Assembly (NCBI GenBank): GCA_947367255.1
Contig: CANBCZ010000004.1
Span: 1 to 64,000 of the forward strand
Direction of reading: 5' to 3'
Origin: an uncultured Alistipes sp.
Lineage (GTDB): Bacteria; Bacteroidota; Bacteroidia; Bacteroidales; Rikenellaceae
Length of the DNA: 64,000 nt
The translations under genes and the position numbers were made by a program. Positions within the stretch are counted from its first letter, which is position 1. Every line of letters begins with the position of its first letter. Of this stretch, positions 9,243 to 19,195 are shown in pieces. Below the pieces are notes generated by a model, which worked only from the letters and a program-made list of their open reading frames with translations, searched no databases and was not told the DNA's origin.

Positions 9243-9844
9243 TATTTACGATTGTTTTTCTTCTCCTTCTTCAGTGTCGAGCCCTTGACTGTCCAGCCGA
9301 AGGTGCCCAACTTCTCGCCAAGGGCGTAGTACTCGCCGTGGGCATAACCCAAAAGTTTTGCGCGGCGAAGGTCGAGCTTACCGCTCTCGGGGTCGAGAAG
9401 CGACTCATCGACCATAACACCCAAAACCTCGGCGATAAACATATCGTGTGAGCCGAGCTCGATAACCTGCTTTACTCGGCACTCGATATTTACGGGTGAC
9501 TCGGCAATAGCCGGCGCGGCAACATTGTCGCACTTTTCGGCAGTAAGTCCGCAGTACTCGAACTTGTCAAAATCCCTGCCTGAACGCACGCCGCACCAAT
9601 CTGTAGCGCGAGCAAGTGCCTCGGTTGTAAGGTTGATGACAAACTCTCCCGACCGCTTTATCATATCGTACGAGTGTCGCTCCTTGCGTACCGAGATATA
9701 GCACATCGCAGGCTCCGAACAGATTGTTCCTGTCCATGCGATAGTGATAATATTCTTCTCCCCCTCAAAGCTTCCGCAGCTCACCATTACGGCGGGTACG
9801 GGCGAGATCATTGTTCCGGCTCTCCACCTCTGTTTTTTATTCAT
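9242..9844 (-). CDS. Flavin reductase-like (flavoredoxin) family protein
   Basis: MVSCGSFEGEKNIITIAWTGTICSEPAMCYISVRKERHSYDMI, typical FMN-binding split barrel. Confidence 0.85.
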   Translation of the reverse strand: MNKKQRWRAGTMISPVPAVMVSCGSFEGEKNIITIAWTGTICSEPAMCYISVRKERHSYDMIKRSGEFVINLTTEALARATDWCGVRSGRDFDKFEYCGLTAEKCDNVAAPAIAESPVNIECRVKQVIELGSHDMFIAEVLGVMVDESLLDPESGKLDLRRAKLLGYAHGEYYALGEKLGTFGWTVKGSTLKKEKKNNRK

Positions 9845-9953
9845 AGCGCAAAGGTACGAAAAATAGTTTAGAATTTTGTCTATTACGGAATTATTGCTAA
9901 TTTTGAGGAGTAAATATAGAACAAAAACCTAAACTAATAAACCTGACTAAATT

Positions 9954-12515
9954 ATGAAGTCACTTTTGAAAAATTTACTTCTTGCGACAGCTCTGTTGCT
10001 TGTTGTAGGATGCTCGGCAACCGTTGAGCGAGTTGGTAAGAGGGTCGATGCACTCGACGACTCGGCGTGGGAGTGTTCCAAGTGGATATCGGTAGTAGAT
10101 GCTCCGGTAGTTACAAAGAAGGGCGCAAAGCGTGCAGCCGATGGTGCCAACTGGTTTGTGACAACACTCAAGAATGAGCAGGCTGTTGTCAGTGCAAAGT
10201 GGATGGCAACATCGCTCGGTGTTCACCAGATCTATGTAAACGGCAAGCCGGTGGGCGAGGAGTTCCTCAAGCCGGGCTTTACACACCGCGAGAAGACTCG
10301 CCACTCGTTTACATACGATGTAACCGAGGTGTTTAACCTCGGCGCAGGTAGCGAAAACCTCCTCTCGGCACAGGTTACGCCGGGTTGGTGGGCAGATTTT
10401 ATCATCACACCGTCGCGTTACAACGGTCTGTTTGGTAAAAAGTGTGCATTTCGTGCAGTATTGGAGCTGACCTTTGCTGATGGAACGACAAAACTCTATG
10501 GTACCGACCTTGAGAGTTGGAAGGCGGGCATTGCTGGTCCTGTGAAGCACGCGGCAATCTTCGATGGCGAGGAGTATGATGCGCGCGAGAAGCTGGGCTT
10601 TCAGACCCCTGAGCTGCTCTCGACTCCTGAGGAGAATAGCGAGTTTACGGGCAATATCTTGCCGGCAAATGGTGCGGAGATATATCTGCGTCACGACCTT
10701 ACACTCTATCCTGTAGAGAGTTATATCTGGAAGTATGCAGAGAACAGCAACGAGTGGGAGTACGGCAAGGTGGTTATCGACCGCAAGTATGAGGCGGGCA
10801 AGACCATAACCCTCAATCCGGGCGAGACGCTGGTTATCGACTTTGGTCAGAACTGCGCCGCAGTGCCGGAGTTTACATTCAAGGCTGAGGAGGGTACAAT
10901 CCTCACCTGTCTCCCTGCCGAGATGCTCAACGACGGCAATGGTGCAAAGAGTCGCGGTATGGACGGTCCTGAGGGTAGTGTATATCGCACCAACCTCCGC
11001 ATTGCCGACCTCGGTATGATTCTTAAATATACCTTCGGCAAGGGTTGCGGCTATGTGACATACCATCCGAGCTGCACCTTCTACGGCTACCGCTACATCT
11101 CTGTAACTGCAACAGAGAGGGTTACAATAAAGAGTGTTAAGTCTATTCCGGTGACATCTATCACAAAGCAGATGGAGAGCGGCACGCTTGTTACCGGCAA
11201 CGAACTTATCAACAAACTCATATCGAATACCTACTGGGGACAGCTCTCGAACTACCTCTCGGTGCCTACAGACTGCCCGCAGCGCAACGAGCGTATGGGT
11301 TGGACTGCCGACACGCAGGTATATGCCGAGGCGGGTTCGTTCTTTGCCAATACTGCGCAGTTCCTCCACAAGTGGATGGGCGATATGCGCGATAGTCAGA
11401 ACGAACTTGGTGGCTATCCGGGTGTAGCACCAATAGCGCACTACGGTACATCATATATGCGCCTTGGTTGGGCAGATGCGGGCGTGATTGTTCCGTGGAT
11501 TGTCTGGAAGCAGTTTGGCGACACAGCGATTATCGACGAGAATTGGGAGTCGATGGTGCTCTATATGCAGCATGTAGACTCTACAAAGTATGACCACAAT
11601 GCCCTCAAAAAGGAGAATGGCAACAGTCAGTATGCCGATTGGCTCAGCTATGAGCCGCTGGAGAGCCACAGCAAGTCATACTATGTCAAGGGTACGAAGG
11701 AGCTCAACCCTGAGGCTGTGGGTTACTGGAACTTCCTCAGCGCAGCCTATTGGGCTATGGATGCGGCGATGATGGCAGATATGGCTGCCGCAACAGGTCG
11801 CGATGCTGCCCACTATAAGGCGATGAACTGCCGCGCAAAGAGCTATATAAAGTCTAAGTTCCTCAATGCTGACGGCACATTCAAGACCCCTATTCTCAAC
11901 ACTATGCAGACCCCTGCACTCTTCGCACTCAAGGCGGGTGTTGTTGAGGGTAAGGCTAAGGCGGATATGATTGCGCGTCTGCGCGAGAACTTCAAGCAGC
12001 ACGACAACTGCCTGCAGACAGGTTTCCTCGGTACATCTATCCTGATGTCTACACTCACCGAGAACGGTATGGAGGATATTGCGTGTGATCTGCTCTTCCA
12101 GCGCAAGAATCCGAGCTGGCTCTACTCTGTCGATAACGGCGCAACAACCATCTGGGAGCGTTGGAACAGCTACACTCTCGAGGAGGGTATGCATCAGAAG
12201 AGTATGAACTCATTCAACCACTACGCCTACGGTTGTGTCTGCGAGTGGATTTGGGAGAGCGCAGCAGGTATAGCCTCAGACCCTGCAGCTCCCGGATTTA
12301 AGCATATCATTATGCGTCCTATACCGGATAAGCGACTCGGTCACCTCACCGCAGAGTATAACTCCTCTGCCGGCACCATCAGAAGTGCTTGGCGCTATGA
12401 GGGGGATAAGTGGATTTGGGACTTTACCATTCCTGAGGGTGCTACAGCATCTGTTACCGTGCCGGGAGAGGGGGTGAAGGAGTATCAGGGTGGCTCCTAT
12501 ACCATCTCACGTTAG
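9954..12515 (+). CDS. Alpha-L-rhamnosidase-like glycoside hydrolase (GH78-type), lipoprotein
   Basis: Lipobox VVGCS; TDCPQRNERMGWTAD catalytic-region motif; NSFNHYAYGCVCEWIWE. Confidence 0.88.
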   Translation: MKSLLKNLLLATALLLVVGCSATVERVGKRVDALDDSAWECSKWISVVDAPVVTKKGAKRAADGANWFVTTLKNEQAVVSAKWMATSLGVHQIYVNGKPVGEEFLKPGFTHREKTRHSFTYDVTEVFNLGAGSENLLSAQVTPGWWADFIITPSRYNGLFGKKCAFRAVLELTFADGTTKLYGTDLESWKAGIAGPVKHAAIFDGEEYDAREKLGFQTPELLSTPEENSEFTGNILPANGAEIYLRHDLTLYPVESYIWKYAENSNEWEYGKVVIDRKYEAGKTITLNPGETLVIDFGQNCAAVPEFTFKAEEGTILTCLPAEMLNDGNGAKSRGMDGPEGSVYRTNLRIADLGMILKYTFGKGCGYVTYHPSCTFYGYRYISVTATERVTIKSVKSIPVTSITKQMESGTLVTGNELINKLISNTYWGQLSNYLSVPTDCPQRNERMGWTADTQVYAEAGSFFANTAQFLHKWMGDMRDSQNELGGYPGVAPIAHYGTSYMRLGWADAGVIVPWIVWKQFGDTAIIDENWESMVLYMQHVDSTKYDHNALKKENGNSQYADWLSYEPLESHSKSYYVKGTKELNPEAVGYWNFLSAAYWAMDAAMMADMAAATGRDAAHYKAMNCRAKSYIKSKFLNADGTFKTPILNTMQTPALFALKAGVVEGKAKADMIARLRENFKQHDNCLQTGFLGTSILMSTLTENGMEDIACDLLFQRKNPSWLYSVDNGATTIWERWNSYTLEEGMHQKSMNSFNHYAYGCVCEWIWESAAGIASDPAAPGFKHIIMRPIPDKRLGHLTAEYNSSAGTIRSAWRYEGDKWIWDFTIPEGATASVTVPGEGVKEYQGGSYTISR

Positions 12516-12516
12516 A

Positions 12517-12642
12517 TTTTGTTGTGATAACGCGGATACCTACTTCCGCTAACAAAAAATCCGACAATGGCTGTACGTTTTAGTACTATCCATCGTCGGA
12601 TTTTTTGCCGAGCGTTGTATCTACCGCGTTCTGACAACAAAA
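12517..12642 (+). repeat. Quasi-palindromic terminator element 3 (hairpin 12554-12606)
   Basis: Outer arms 12517-12535 TTTTGTTGTGATAACGCGG / 12624-12642 CCGCGTTCTGACAACAAAA. Confidence 0.92.
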
Positions 12643-12897
12643 TGGGTGCAGATACTATTCGGAGTGCAAACTCTGACGATAAAACGGGTGCAGATACTAT
12701 TCGTAGTGCAAATTCTGACAACAAAATGGGTACAGAGATTATTCGGAGTGCAAACTCTGACAACAAAATGGGTACAGAGATTATTCGGAGTGCAAACTCT
12801 GACAACAAAATGGGTACAGAGATTATTCGGAGTGCAAACTCTGACGATAAAATGGGTGCAGATACTATTCGGAGTGCAAATTTTGACAACAAATAGG
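12630..12897 (+). repeat. 42-bp tandem array, six full units plus a partial unit (right-arm derived)
   Basis: Unit starts 12630, 12672, 12714, 12756, 12798, 12840, 12882; consensus TCTGACRAYAAAAYGGGTRCAGAKAYTATTCGKAGTGCAAAY. Confidence 0.95.
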
Positions 12898-12963
12898 TGT
12901 TGCTGTGCAGCGGCTGAAGATTGTCGATAGCAGATTTTTAATTTTTTTTACTACCTTTGTAGT

Positions 12964-13734
12964 ATGGTAAATGAGAAACTTGTATTTGTAACCAACGATG
13001 ACAGCTACGCATCGAAGGGTTTTAGGGCGGCAATTGAGGTTGCGCGCCGTTTTGGTAAGGTGATAGCTATTGCTCCCAATACTGTGCAGAGTGGTAAGAG
13101 TCAGGCAATTACTATCTACGATATGCTCCGTCTGCGAGAGATCGAAAAGAGTGAGGATGTCGAGATATATTCGCTTGACGGAACGCCCGTAGATTGTGTG
13201 AAGTTTGCACTCGACTACTTCTTGAAAGAGAGAAAGGTCGATCTGATGATTTCGGGTGTCAATCACGGCTCTAATGCTGCGACAAATGTCCTCTACTCGG
13301 GAACGATGGGTGCGGCAATAGAGGCGGCATTTTACAACATCCCGTCGATAGGTCTTTCGAACCTCGACCACAGCGACGATGCCGACTTTGAGGCGAGCGT
13401 GGAGTATGGAACACGCATTGTGCGCAGCGTTCTTGAGGGTAATCTGCCGCGTCCGTTATGTCTGAATGTCAATATTCCGATACTGCCCGTAGAGCAGATT
13501 AAGGGTATCAAGGTGTGCCGACAGACTCGCGGTTTTTGGAAGGATGAGTTCTATAAGCGTACCGATCCGCACGGGCGTGACTACTATTGGGTGACAGGTG
13601 GTTTTGACAACCACGAGCCGGAGGCTTTAGATACCGACGAGTGGGCGCTCAAGGAGGGATATGTGGCTGTTGTGCCTATTCAGGTCGATCTTACAGAGTA
13701 CAAGTTGCTGGATCAGCTGAACGGTGCGTTGTAA
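12964..13734 (+). CDS. surE: 5'/3'-nucleotidase SurE
   Basis: VTNDDSYASKGFRAAIE, IAPNTVQSGKSQAIT, SGVNHGSNAATNVLYSGTMGAAIEA. Confidence 0.95.
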   Translation: MVNEKLVFVTNDDSYASKGFRAAIEVARRFGKVIAIAPNTVQSGKSQAITIYDMLRLREIEKSEDVEIYSLDGTPVDCVKFALDYFLKERKVDLMISGVNHGSNAATNVLYSGTMGAAIEAAFYNIPSIGLSNLDHSDDADFEASVEYGTRIVRSVLEGNLPRPLCLNVNIPILPVEQIKGIKVCRQTRGFWKDEFYKRTDPHGRDYYWVTGGFDNHEPEALDTDEWALKEGYVAVVPIQVDLTEYKLLDQLNGAL

Positions 13735-13755
13735 CGATTTGATTTGTAGTCTGTT

Positions 13756-14715
13756 ATGACAACATCGCTGCTGCTCAATGTCATTATAGTCATCGCACTG
13801 CTGTTGCAGGTGGCGGCGATTGTCTATGCGTTGAGGCTTGTAAAGCGCACGAAGTACAATGTCATTTGGGTACTGAGCATTATCGGTTTTGTCTTTATCG
13901 CTTTGGAGCGTTTCTTTGAGCTGAGGAGCATAAATGGCGAGCCCAAATACTTCTATATCTCCATCTGTTTAGGACTTGCGGTATCTGTCTGTATCTCCGT
14001 TGCGGTGATGTTTGCGCACCGTCTTGTCAGCTACTTAGAGCGTGTTGCAAGGCAGCGAGCGATGCTCAATCGTCGTATTCTTACAGCCGTTATCCGTGCC
14101 GAGGAGCGCGCACGATCAAACTTCTCGAAGGAGATGCACGACGGGCTGGGTCCGCTCCTCTCATCGGCAAAGATGTCACTCTCGGCACTGCGCACGGAGA
14201 GTATGACCGACAAGGAGCGCGAGATAATCACAAATACATCATACATCATTGACGAGGCGATACGCTCGGTGCGTGAGATATCGAACAACCTCTCGCCGCA
14301 GGTGCTTATCGACTTCGGATTGGAGCACGCCATAAAGAACTTTATCGGCAGGGTAATCTCGCTGCACGGCGTGGCTGTAGATATGAATATCTCTCTGCCT
14401 GAGGCTCGTCCGGATAGCGATGTGGAGGTGATACTCTACCGCATAGTCTGTGAACTTACGAACAACTCTCTCAAACACTCGGACTGCACGAAGATAGTGC
14501 TCGAGCTCTGCTATGATGACAGTGCCATAACGCTCCGTTATGCTGATAATGGTTGCGGATTTGACCTGCAGGCGGTGGCGGAGAAGGGTATGGGTCTGTC
14601 CAACATCTCTTCGCGCATAAACTCTGTGGGTGGACATATCGACATTCATAGTCGCGAGGGCGAAGGTATGAATACAACAATTACAATTCCTGTAGATGGT
14701 CGAATAAATGGTTAA
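13756..14715 (+). CDS. Sensor histidine kinase (HisKA_3/NarX-like)
   Basis: EMHDGLGPLLSSAKMSL H-box and NSLKHSDC...YADNGCGFD ATPase motifs; N-terminal TM helices. Confidence 0.9.
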   Translation: MTTSLLLNVIIVIALLLQVAAIVYALRLVKRTKYNVIWVLSIIGFVFIALERFFELRSINGEPKYFYISICLGLAVSVCISVAVMFAHRLVSYLERVARQRAMLNRRILTAVIRAEERARSNFSKEMHDGLGPLLSSAKMSLSALRTESMTDKEREIITNTSYIIDEAIRSVREISNNLSPQVLIDFGLEHAIKNFIGRVISLHGVAVDMNISLPEARPDSDVEVILYRIVCELTNNSLKHSDCTKIVLELCYDDSAITLRYADNGCGFDLQAVAEKGMGLSNISSRINSVGGHIDIHSREGEGMNTTITIPVDGRING

Positions 14716-15322
14716 GATAGCTCTTGTAGATGATCATACACTCTTTCGCAACGGTTTGAAAGGGTTGCTGCTGGCAAATCCCGACTACGATGTTGTCGGC
14801 GAGTTTTCGGATGGCTCGCAGTTTATTGCGGCACTGCCGACGCTGGAGGTTGAGGTGGTCTTTATGGATATCTCAATGCCCAATATGGATGGCAAAACGG
14901 CGACAAAATTGGCACTCAGACAGCGCCCCGAACTGAAGATTATTGCGCTGACAATGTTTGGCGAACAGCAGTATCTCGAGCAGATGGCAGAGGCAGGTGT
15001 GGTCGGATTTCTTAAGAAAGATTCGGATATTCAGGAGGTCTATTCTGCCATAGAGAGCGTTGTGGCGGGGGAGTGTATCCTCCCCGAGTGGGTAGGTGCA
15101 GAGACGAAGAGTCAGACCGACCCCGATGCACTCTCCGAGCGTGAACTCTCAGTACTCTCGGCGATATGTCAAGGGTTATCGACCCCGCAGATTGCCGAGC
15201 AACTCTCAATATCTCGCCGCACGGTCGATGCACACCGCGCGCGCATCCTCGAAAAGACAGGGTGTAATAACACCGCGAGCCTCGTCGCCTATGCAGTCAA
15301 AATGAACCTTGTAGAGGTCTAA
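14708..15322 (+). CDS. LuxR/NarL-family response regulator
   Basis: Receiver VKIALVDDHTLFRNGLKGLL and C-terminal LSERELSVLSAICQGLSTPQIAEQLSISRRTVDAHRARI. Confidence 0.95.
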   Translation: MVKIALVDDHTLFRNGLKGLLLANPDYDVVGEFSDGSQFIAALPTLEVEVVFMDISMPNMDGKTATKLALRQRPELKIIALTMFGEQQYLEQMAEAGVVGFLKKDSDIQEVYSAIESVVAGECILPEWVGAETKSQTDPDALSERELSVLSAICQGLSTPQIAEQLSISRRTVDAHRARILEKTGCNNTASLVAYAVKMNLVEV

Positions 15323-15344
15323 GGGCTCTTTTTCTGATTATAGA

Positions 15345-15376
15345 TTTGTAAGATTAAAATATTTATACTACCTTTG
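15345..15376 (+). promoter_or_regulatory. Promoter TTTG-N20-TACCTTTG
   Basis: TTTG 15345-15348; TACCTTTG 15369-15376. Confidence 0.75.
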
Positions 15377-15394
15377 TAGTATATAAATTATATT

Positions 15395-15688
15395 ATGGCA
15401 GAGAATAAGGTTATACAGCGTTTGGAGTCGAGTGTCGATAAGATGCTCGAGCAGTATACCCTTGCAACTGAGGAGGTGGCTCGCCTGCAGATACTTACAG
15501 CAGCACAGCAGCGCAAAATCCGCACCCTTCAGCAGCAACTCTCCGATGCCGAACGTGCGCTGGCGCAAGCAAAACTCTCTGAGGCTATCTCTTCGGGTGG
15601 TGCCGATACCAAGGCGGCGCGTGCACAGATTAATCGACTACTGCGGGAGGTTGATAAGTGCATAGATATTGTTTCGGCAAAGATTTAG
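15395..15688 (+). CDS. Small coiled-coil protein upstream of zapA
   Basis: Coiled-coil composition; 18 bp upstream of zapA. Confidence 0.7.
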   Translation: MAENKVIQRLESSVDKMLEQYTLATEEVARLQILTAAQQRKIRTLQQQLSDAERALAQAKLSEAISSGGADTKAARAQINRLLREVDKCIDIVSAKI

Positions 15689-15705
15689 GATGATTTTGGA
15701 CGAGT

Positions 15706-15993
15706 ATGGCTAACAGGAAACATACATTTACACTTCTCAACAAGAAGTATGAGCTCGATATCGCCGACCAGCTGGAGGAGGTGTACCGTATGGGTGAGCG
15801 TCACCTGAACGGTCTGCTTCAGGCAGCTATGGCCGCGAAGATTGACGGCTACAATGACCGCGACTACCTTGCAAAGGTGGCGCTGGAGCTTGCCACAGAG
15901 CTTATATGTATTGAGAGTGACAACAATGCAGGTGGCCCCGATAGCGAGGCACTCGTAGCATTGATAGAGAAGATTGAGGCATCGCTCAAGTAG
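15706..15993 (+). CDS. zapA: Cell division protein ZapA
   Basis: Small ZapA-like protein (YELDIADQLEEVYRMGERHLNGLL); upstream of rny. Confidence 0.75.
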   Translation: MANRKHTFTLLNKKYELDIADQLEEVYRMGERHLNGLLQAAMAAKIDGYNDRDYLAKVALELATELICIESDNNAGGPDSEALVALIEKIEASLK

Positions 15994-15999
15994 CGTTTG

Positions 16000-16225
16000 C
16001 CGACGTTCTTTACATACAACAGGAAATTTCCCGCATAGATTCCTTTCGTTTTGCGAAACTGAACACTTTTTACATTGGGGCAGTCTCAATTATCAAAACC
16101 AGGCCTTGTAGCCGGAGACGGTGAGTACCGCGCGTACCGATGGAAGGTTGCGAAACCAAGCAGAACCCCACACATGACTTATTTTACAGATTCGTCATTA
16201 CCTAACAAGGAATCTCATGCGGTTT
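16000..16225 (+). ncRNA. Candidate structured RNA between zapA and rny (6S-like position)
   Basis: ~230-nt non-coding segment with TTGGGG...CCCCA and paired segments, ending AGATTC...GAATCTCATGCGG-TTTTTTT. Confidence 0.5.
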
Positions 16226-16226
16226 T

Positions 16227-16350
16227 TTTGTTGTGAAAAGGCAGCATTAGCTGCCGCTAACCTCTTTCTCGTCAATGGGTAGTACTCCAAGTACAACCCA
16301 TCGTCTCGAAAGAAGGCCGAGCGTTGCTACTACTACCTTTTGACAACAAA
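16227..16350 (+). repeat. Quasi-palindromic element 4 (hairpin 16264-16313)
   Basis: Outer arms 16227-16241 TTTGTTGTGAAAAGG / 16336-16350 CCTTTTGACAACAAA. Confidence 0.88.
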
Positions 16351-16427
16351 CGACAAACCGAGAGCAGAGGCTGCTTGCAGACTATGCCGAGGTGCGGAAG
16401 TTTGAAAATCCCACTTGTGGGATTAAC
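16351..16427 (-). repeat. H1/H2 two-hairpin module, inverted copy
   Basis: CCGAGAGCAGAGGCTGCTTGCAGACTATGCCGAGGTGCGG and ATCCCAC-TT-GTGGGAT. Confidence 0.75.
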
Positions 16428-16520
16428 AAAAAATTTTGGAGTGATAACGCGGATATCATTATAAACATAAAACCTTAAAAAAGAGGACACTAATAACCAT
16501 ATATAAACACCAAACAAACT

Positions 16521-18050
16521 ATGGAATATACTATTATTTTAGCAATTGCCCTAGTTGTTTCGGCACTGGTCGGAGGTTTGACATATTGGGTTGTCAAGTC
16601 TCGTGCGCAGACGATGATTCACGAGGCGGAGGCACAGGCTGAGATGATTAAGAAGGAGAAGGCTCTCCAGGCAAAAGAGAAGTTTATACAACTCAAGAGT
16701 GAGCACGACCGTGCAGTAAACGAGCGCAACCAGAAGGTTAGGGAGGCGGAAAATCGTGTGCGTCAGGCGGAGCAGGCACTGCAGCATCAGCAGAAGGAGC
16801 TGGAGCGCAAGCTTGCCGAGAGCGACAAGGTTAAGGCAAAGATGGAGGCGCAGATTGCAACTGTCGAGGAGCGCAAGGCTGAGCTGGCACAGCTGATGAG
16901 CGAGCAGAATGCGCGTCTTGAGCAGATCTCGGGAATGAGCTCGGAGGAGGCGAAGAATATCCTTATCGAGAATATGAAGGCAGAGGCGAAGAGCGAGGCT
17001 GCCGCATATATCAACGAGACTATCGAGGAGGCGAAGATGACCGCCACAAAGGAGGCTAAGCGTATCATCGTAGCATCTATACAGAGAGTGGCAACAGAGA
17101 CCGCCATCGAGAACTCTGTCACTGTATTTAACATTGACTCTGAGGATGTTAAGGGTCGTATTATCGGTCGTGAGGGTCGTAATATTCGTGCCCTCGAGGC
17201 TGCAACAGGTATCGAGATTATCGTAGATGATACCCCTGAGGCAATTATCCTCAGCGGCTTCGATCCTGTACGCCGTGAGATTGCTCGTCTGGCACTGCAT
17301 CAGCTCGTAACAGATGGTCGTATCCACCCTGCACGCATCGAGGAGGTTGTAGCAAAGGTTAAGAAGCAGATTGAGGAGGAGATTGTTGAGGTAGGTAAGC
17401 GAACAGCTATCGACCTCGGTATTCACGGTCTGCATCCGGAGCTTATCCGACTTATCGGTAAGATGAAGTACCGCTCATCATACGGTCAGAACCTGCTCCA
17501 ACACGCCCGCGAGACTGCAAACCTCGCAGGTATTATGGCTGCAGAGCTCGGTCTGAATCCTAAGGCGGCGCGTCGCGCAGGTCTGCTCCACGATATCGGT
17601 AAGGTGCCTGATGATGAGCCGGAGTTGCCACACGCAATTATCGGTCAGAAGCTCGCCGAGAAGTATAAGGAGAAGGCTGATGTCTGCAACGCTATCGGTG
17701 CTCACCACGACGAGACAGAGATGACATCTATGATCGCCCCAATTATTCAGGTCTGCGATGCTATCTCAGGTGCACGTCCGGGTGCTCGCCGCGAGGTTAT
17801 CGAGTCGTACATCAAGCGTCTGAAGGAGATGGAGGATATCGCACTCTCTTATGAGGGCGTTGTAAAGACCTACGCTATTCAGGCAGGTCGTGAGCTCCGC
17901 GTAATCGTTGGCGCTGACAAGCTCTCCGATGCCGAGTCTGAGGCACTCTCACACGACATCGCAAAGCGTATTCAGGATGAGATGACATATCCTGGACAGG
18001 TGAAGATTACTGTTATTCGTGAGACGCGTTCAGTAAGCTACGCAAAGTAA
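16521..18050 (+). CDS. rny: Ribonuclease Y
   Basis: N-terminal TM, long coiled coil, KH ([19 protein letters not shown]), HD (GLLHDIGKV). Confidence 0.97.
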   Translation: MEYTIILAIALVVSALVGGLTYWVVKSRAQTMIHEAEAQAEMIKKEKALQAKEKFIQLKSEHDRAVNERNQKVREAENRVRQAEQALQHQQKELERKLAESDKVKAKMEAQIATVEERKAELAQLMSEQNARLEQISGMSSEEAKNILIENMKAEAKSEAAAYINETIEEAKMTATKEAKRIIVASIQRVATETAIENSVTVFNIDSEDVKGRIIGREGRNIRALEAATGIEIIVDDTPEAIILSGFDPVRREIARLALHQLVTDGRIHPARIEEVVAKVKKQIEEEIVEVGKRTAIDLGIHGLHPELIRLIGKMKYRSSYGQNLLQHARETANLAGIMAAELGLNPKAARRAGLLHDIGKVPDDEPELPHAIIGQKLAEKYKEKADVCNAIGAHHDETEMTSMIAPIIQVCDAISGARPGARREVIESYIKRLKEMEDIALSYEGVVKTYAIQAGRELRVIVGADKLSDAESEALSHDIAKRIQDEMTYPGQVKITVIRETRSVSYAK

Positions 18051-18257
18051 TTTTGGCGTGATAGCGGGGCACCTATCTCCGCTAACATATAAAATCAGCA
18101 AAGGGCAGTACATCCAGTACAGCCCTTCGCTGTTTTATATGCCGAGCGGAGTATCTGACCCATTGGCTCGCCTACGGCGACCCTTCACTGCTCCGCCTCA
18201 GCATAGCGTGCAAGCACACTCTGCCTTCGGCTTAATCGCAGCGTTCTGACGCCAAAA
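18051..18257 (+). repeat. Quasi-palindromic element 5 (hairpin 18086-18141) with H1/H2 module inside right arm (18164-18245)
   Basis: Outer arms 18051-18065 TTTTGGCGTGATAGC / 18241-18257 GCGTTCTGACGCCAAAA. Confidence 0.88.
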
Positions 18258-18370
18258 TTGCGTGACTCTAATTAAACGTTCTGACGACAAATGCGTGTAG
18301 GGATGAGGTGGTGATAAAATTTTTTCGATAAAATGTTGCAGATTTTGTATATTTTCTATACCTTTACCAT

Positions 18371-19195
18371 ATGAAAGTATCGGTAAGCAGATATACATTG
18401 ACTTCGGGGTTGCTTATAGTGGCTATGGCTGTGTTGTCGTGGTTGCTTTGGGCGGTTGTTCCGTTCTCGGTTGAGTTTTTTGCATTCCCGTTAAATCTGA
18501 TACTTTTTCTGCTTTGGGGCTGGGGTGTTTTTGAGTTACATCGTGCCTCGGGGCGCAGTGTTATAGCGCGTTATCTACTTTCTCGTCAGGCGACAATTAC
18601 AAGTCTTGTGTTGCTGGCTGCGGGTTGTATAGTTATGGGATTACAGCGTAAGCCAGCCACAGACTCATATCCATTTTTGTTGCTTAACCTCTTTGTTATC
18701 ACGCAGTTAGCTATGGTTACTCTGCGCGGATGGAGAGATTGCTCCGGTATTCGTTGGGTATTCATATGTTGTCATTTAGGACTGCTGCTTGCGCTTATTG
18801 CGGGATTTTGGGGTGCTCCTGATACTCGTATTATGCGTGCAGAGATTACTGCCGAGCCGACAAAGAGTGCTCTATGTCAGAATGGGGAGGTTATGCAGCT
18901 TGGCTATGAACTTTCGCTTGCCGACTTTAGGGTTGAGTATTACGATAACGGTACGCCGTCGGCATACGAGGCGGATGTCGAGATAGATGGCAGCAGGGTG
19001 GAGTTGCGTGTAAACCATCCGCACAAGGTGGGGCTGGGGGAGCATATCTACCTGACATCCTTTGAGCAGAGGGGGAGTGATACCTGTTGCATTGTGCAGA
19101 TTGTGCGTCAGCCGTGGAGGGCGGTGATGTTTCTTGGCATTGCTCTTATGCTTGCGGGGGCGATACTGATATTTATAAGAGGACCGAAACGATGA
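18371..19195 (+). CDS. ResB-like cytochrome c biogenesis protein
   Basis: Multi-TM protein with ResB-like periplasmic segment directly before a CcsA/ResC-like gene. Confidence 0.75.
   Translation: MKVSVSRYTLTSGLLIVAMAVLSWLLWAVVPFSVEFFAFPLNLILFLLWGWGVFELHRASGRSVIARYLLSRQATITSLVLLAAGCIVMGLQRKPATDSYPFLLLNLFVITQLAMVTLRGWRDCSGIRWVFICCHLGLLLALIAGFWGAPDTRIMRAEITAEPTKSALCQNGEVMQLGYELSLADFRVEYYDNGTPSAYEADVEIDGSRVELRVNHPHKVGLGEHIYLTSFEQRGSDTCCIVQIVRQPWRAVMFLGIALMLAGAILIFIRGPKR

Noticed and set aside
9975-11441. 488-aa minus-strand ORF
   Set aside because: Antisense shadow of the rhamnosidase, low-complexity Cys/His/Arg-rich translation.
12567-12896. 109-aa + strand ORF with 14-aa repeats (DNKMGTEIIRSANS)
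   Set aside because: The period follows the 42-bp DNA repeat; begins inside the terminator hairpin; no ribosome-binding or promoter context.
12630-12897. CRISPR-like array
   Set aside because: The whole 42-bp unit repeats without unique spacers and no cas genes are in the window; it matches arm-derived tandem repeats.
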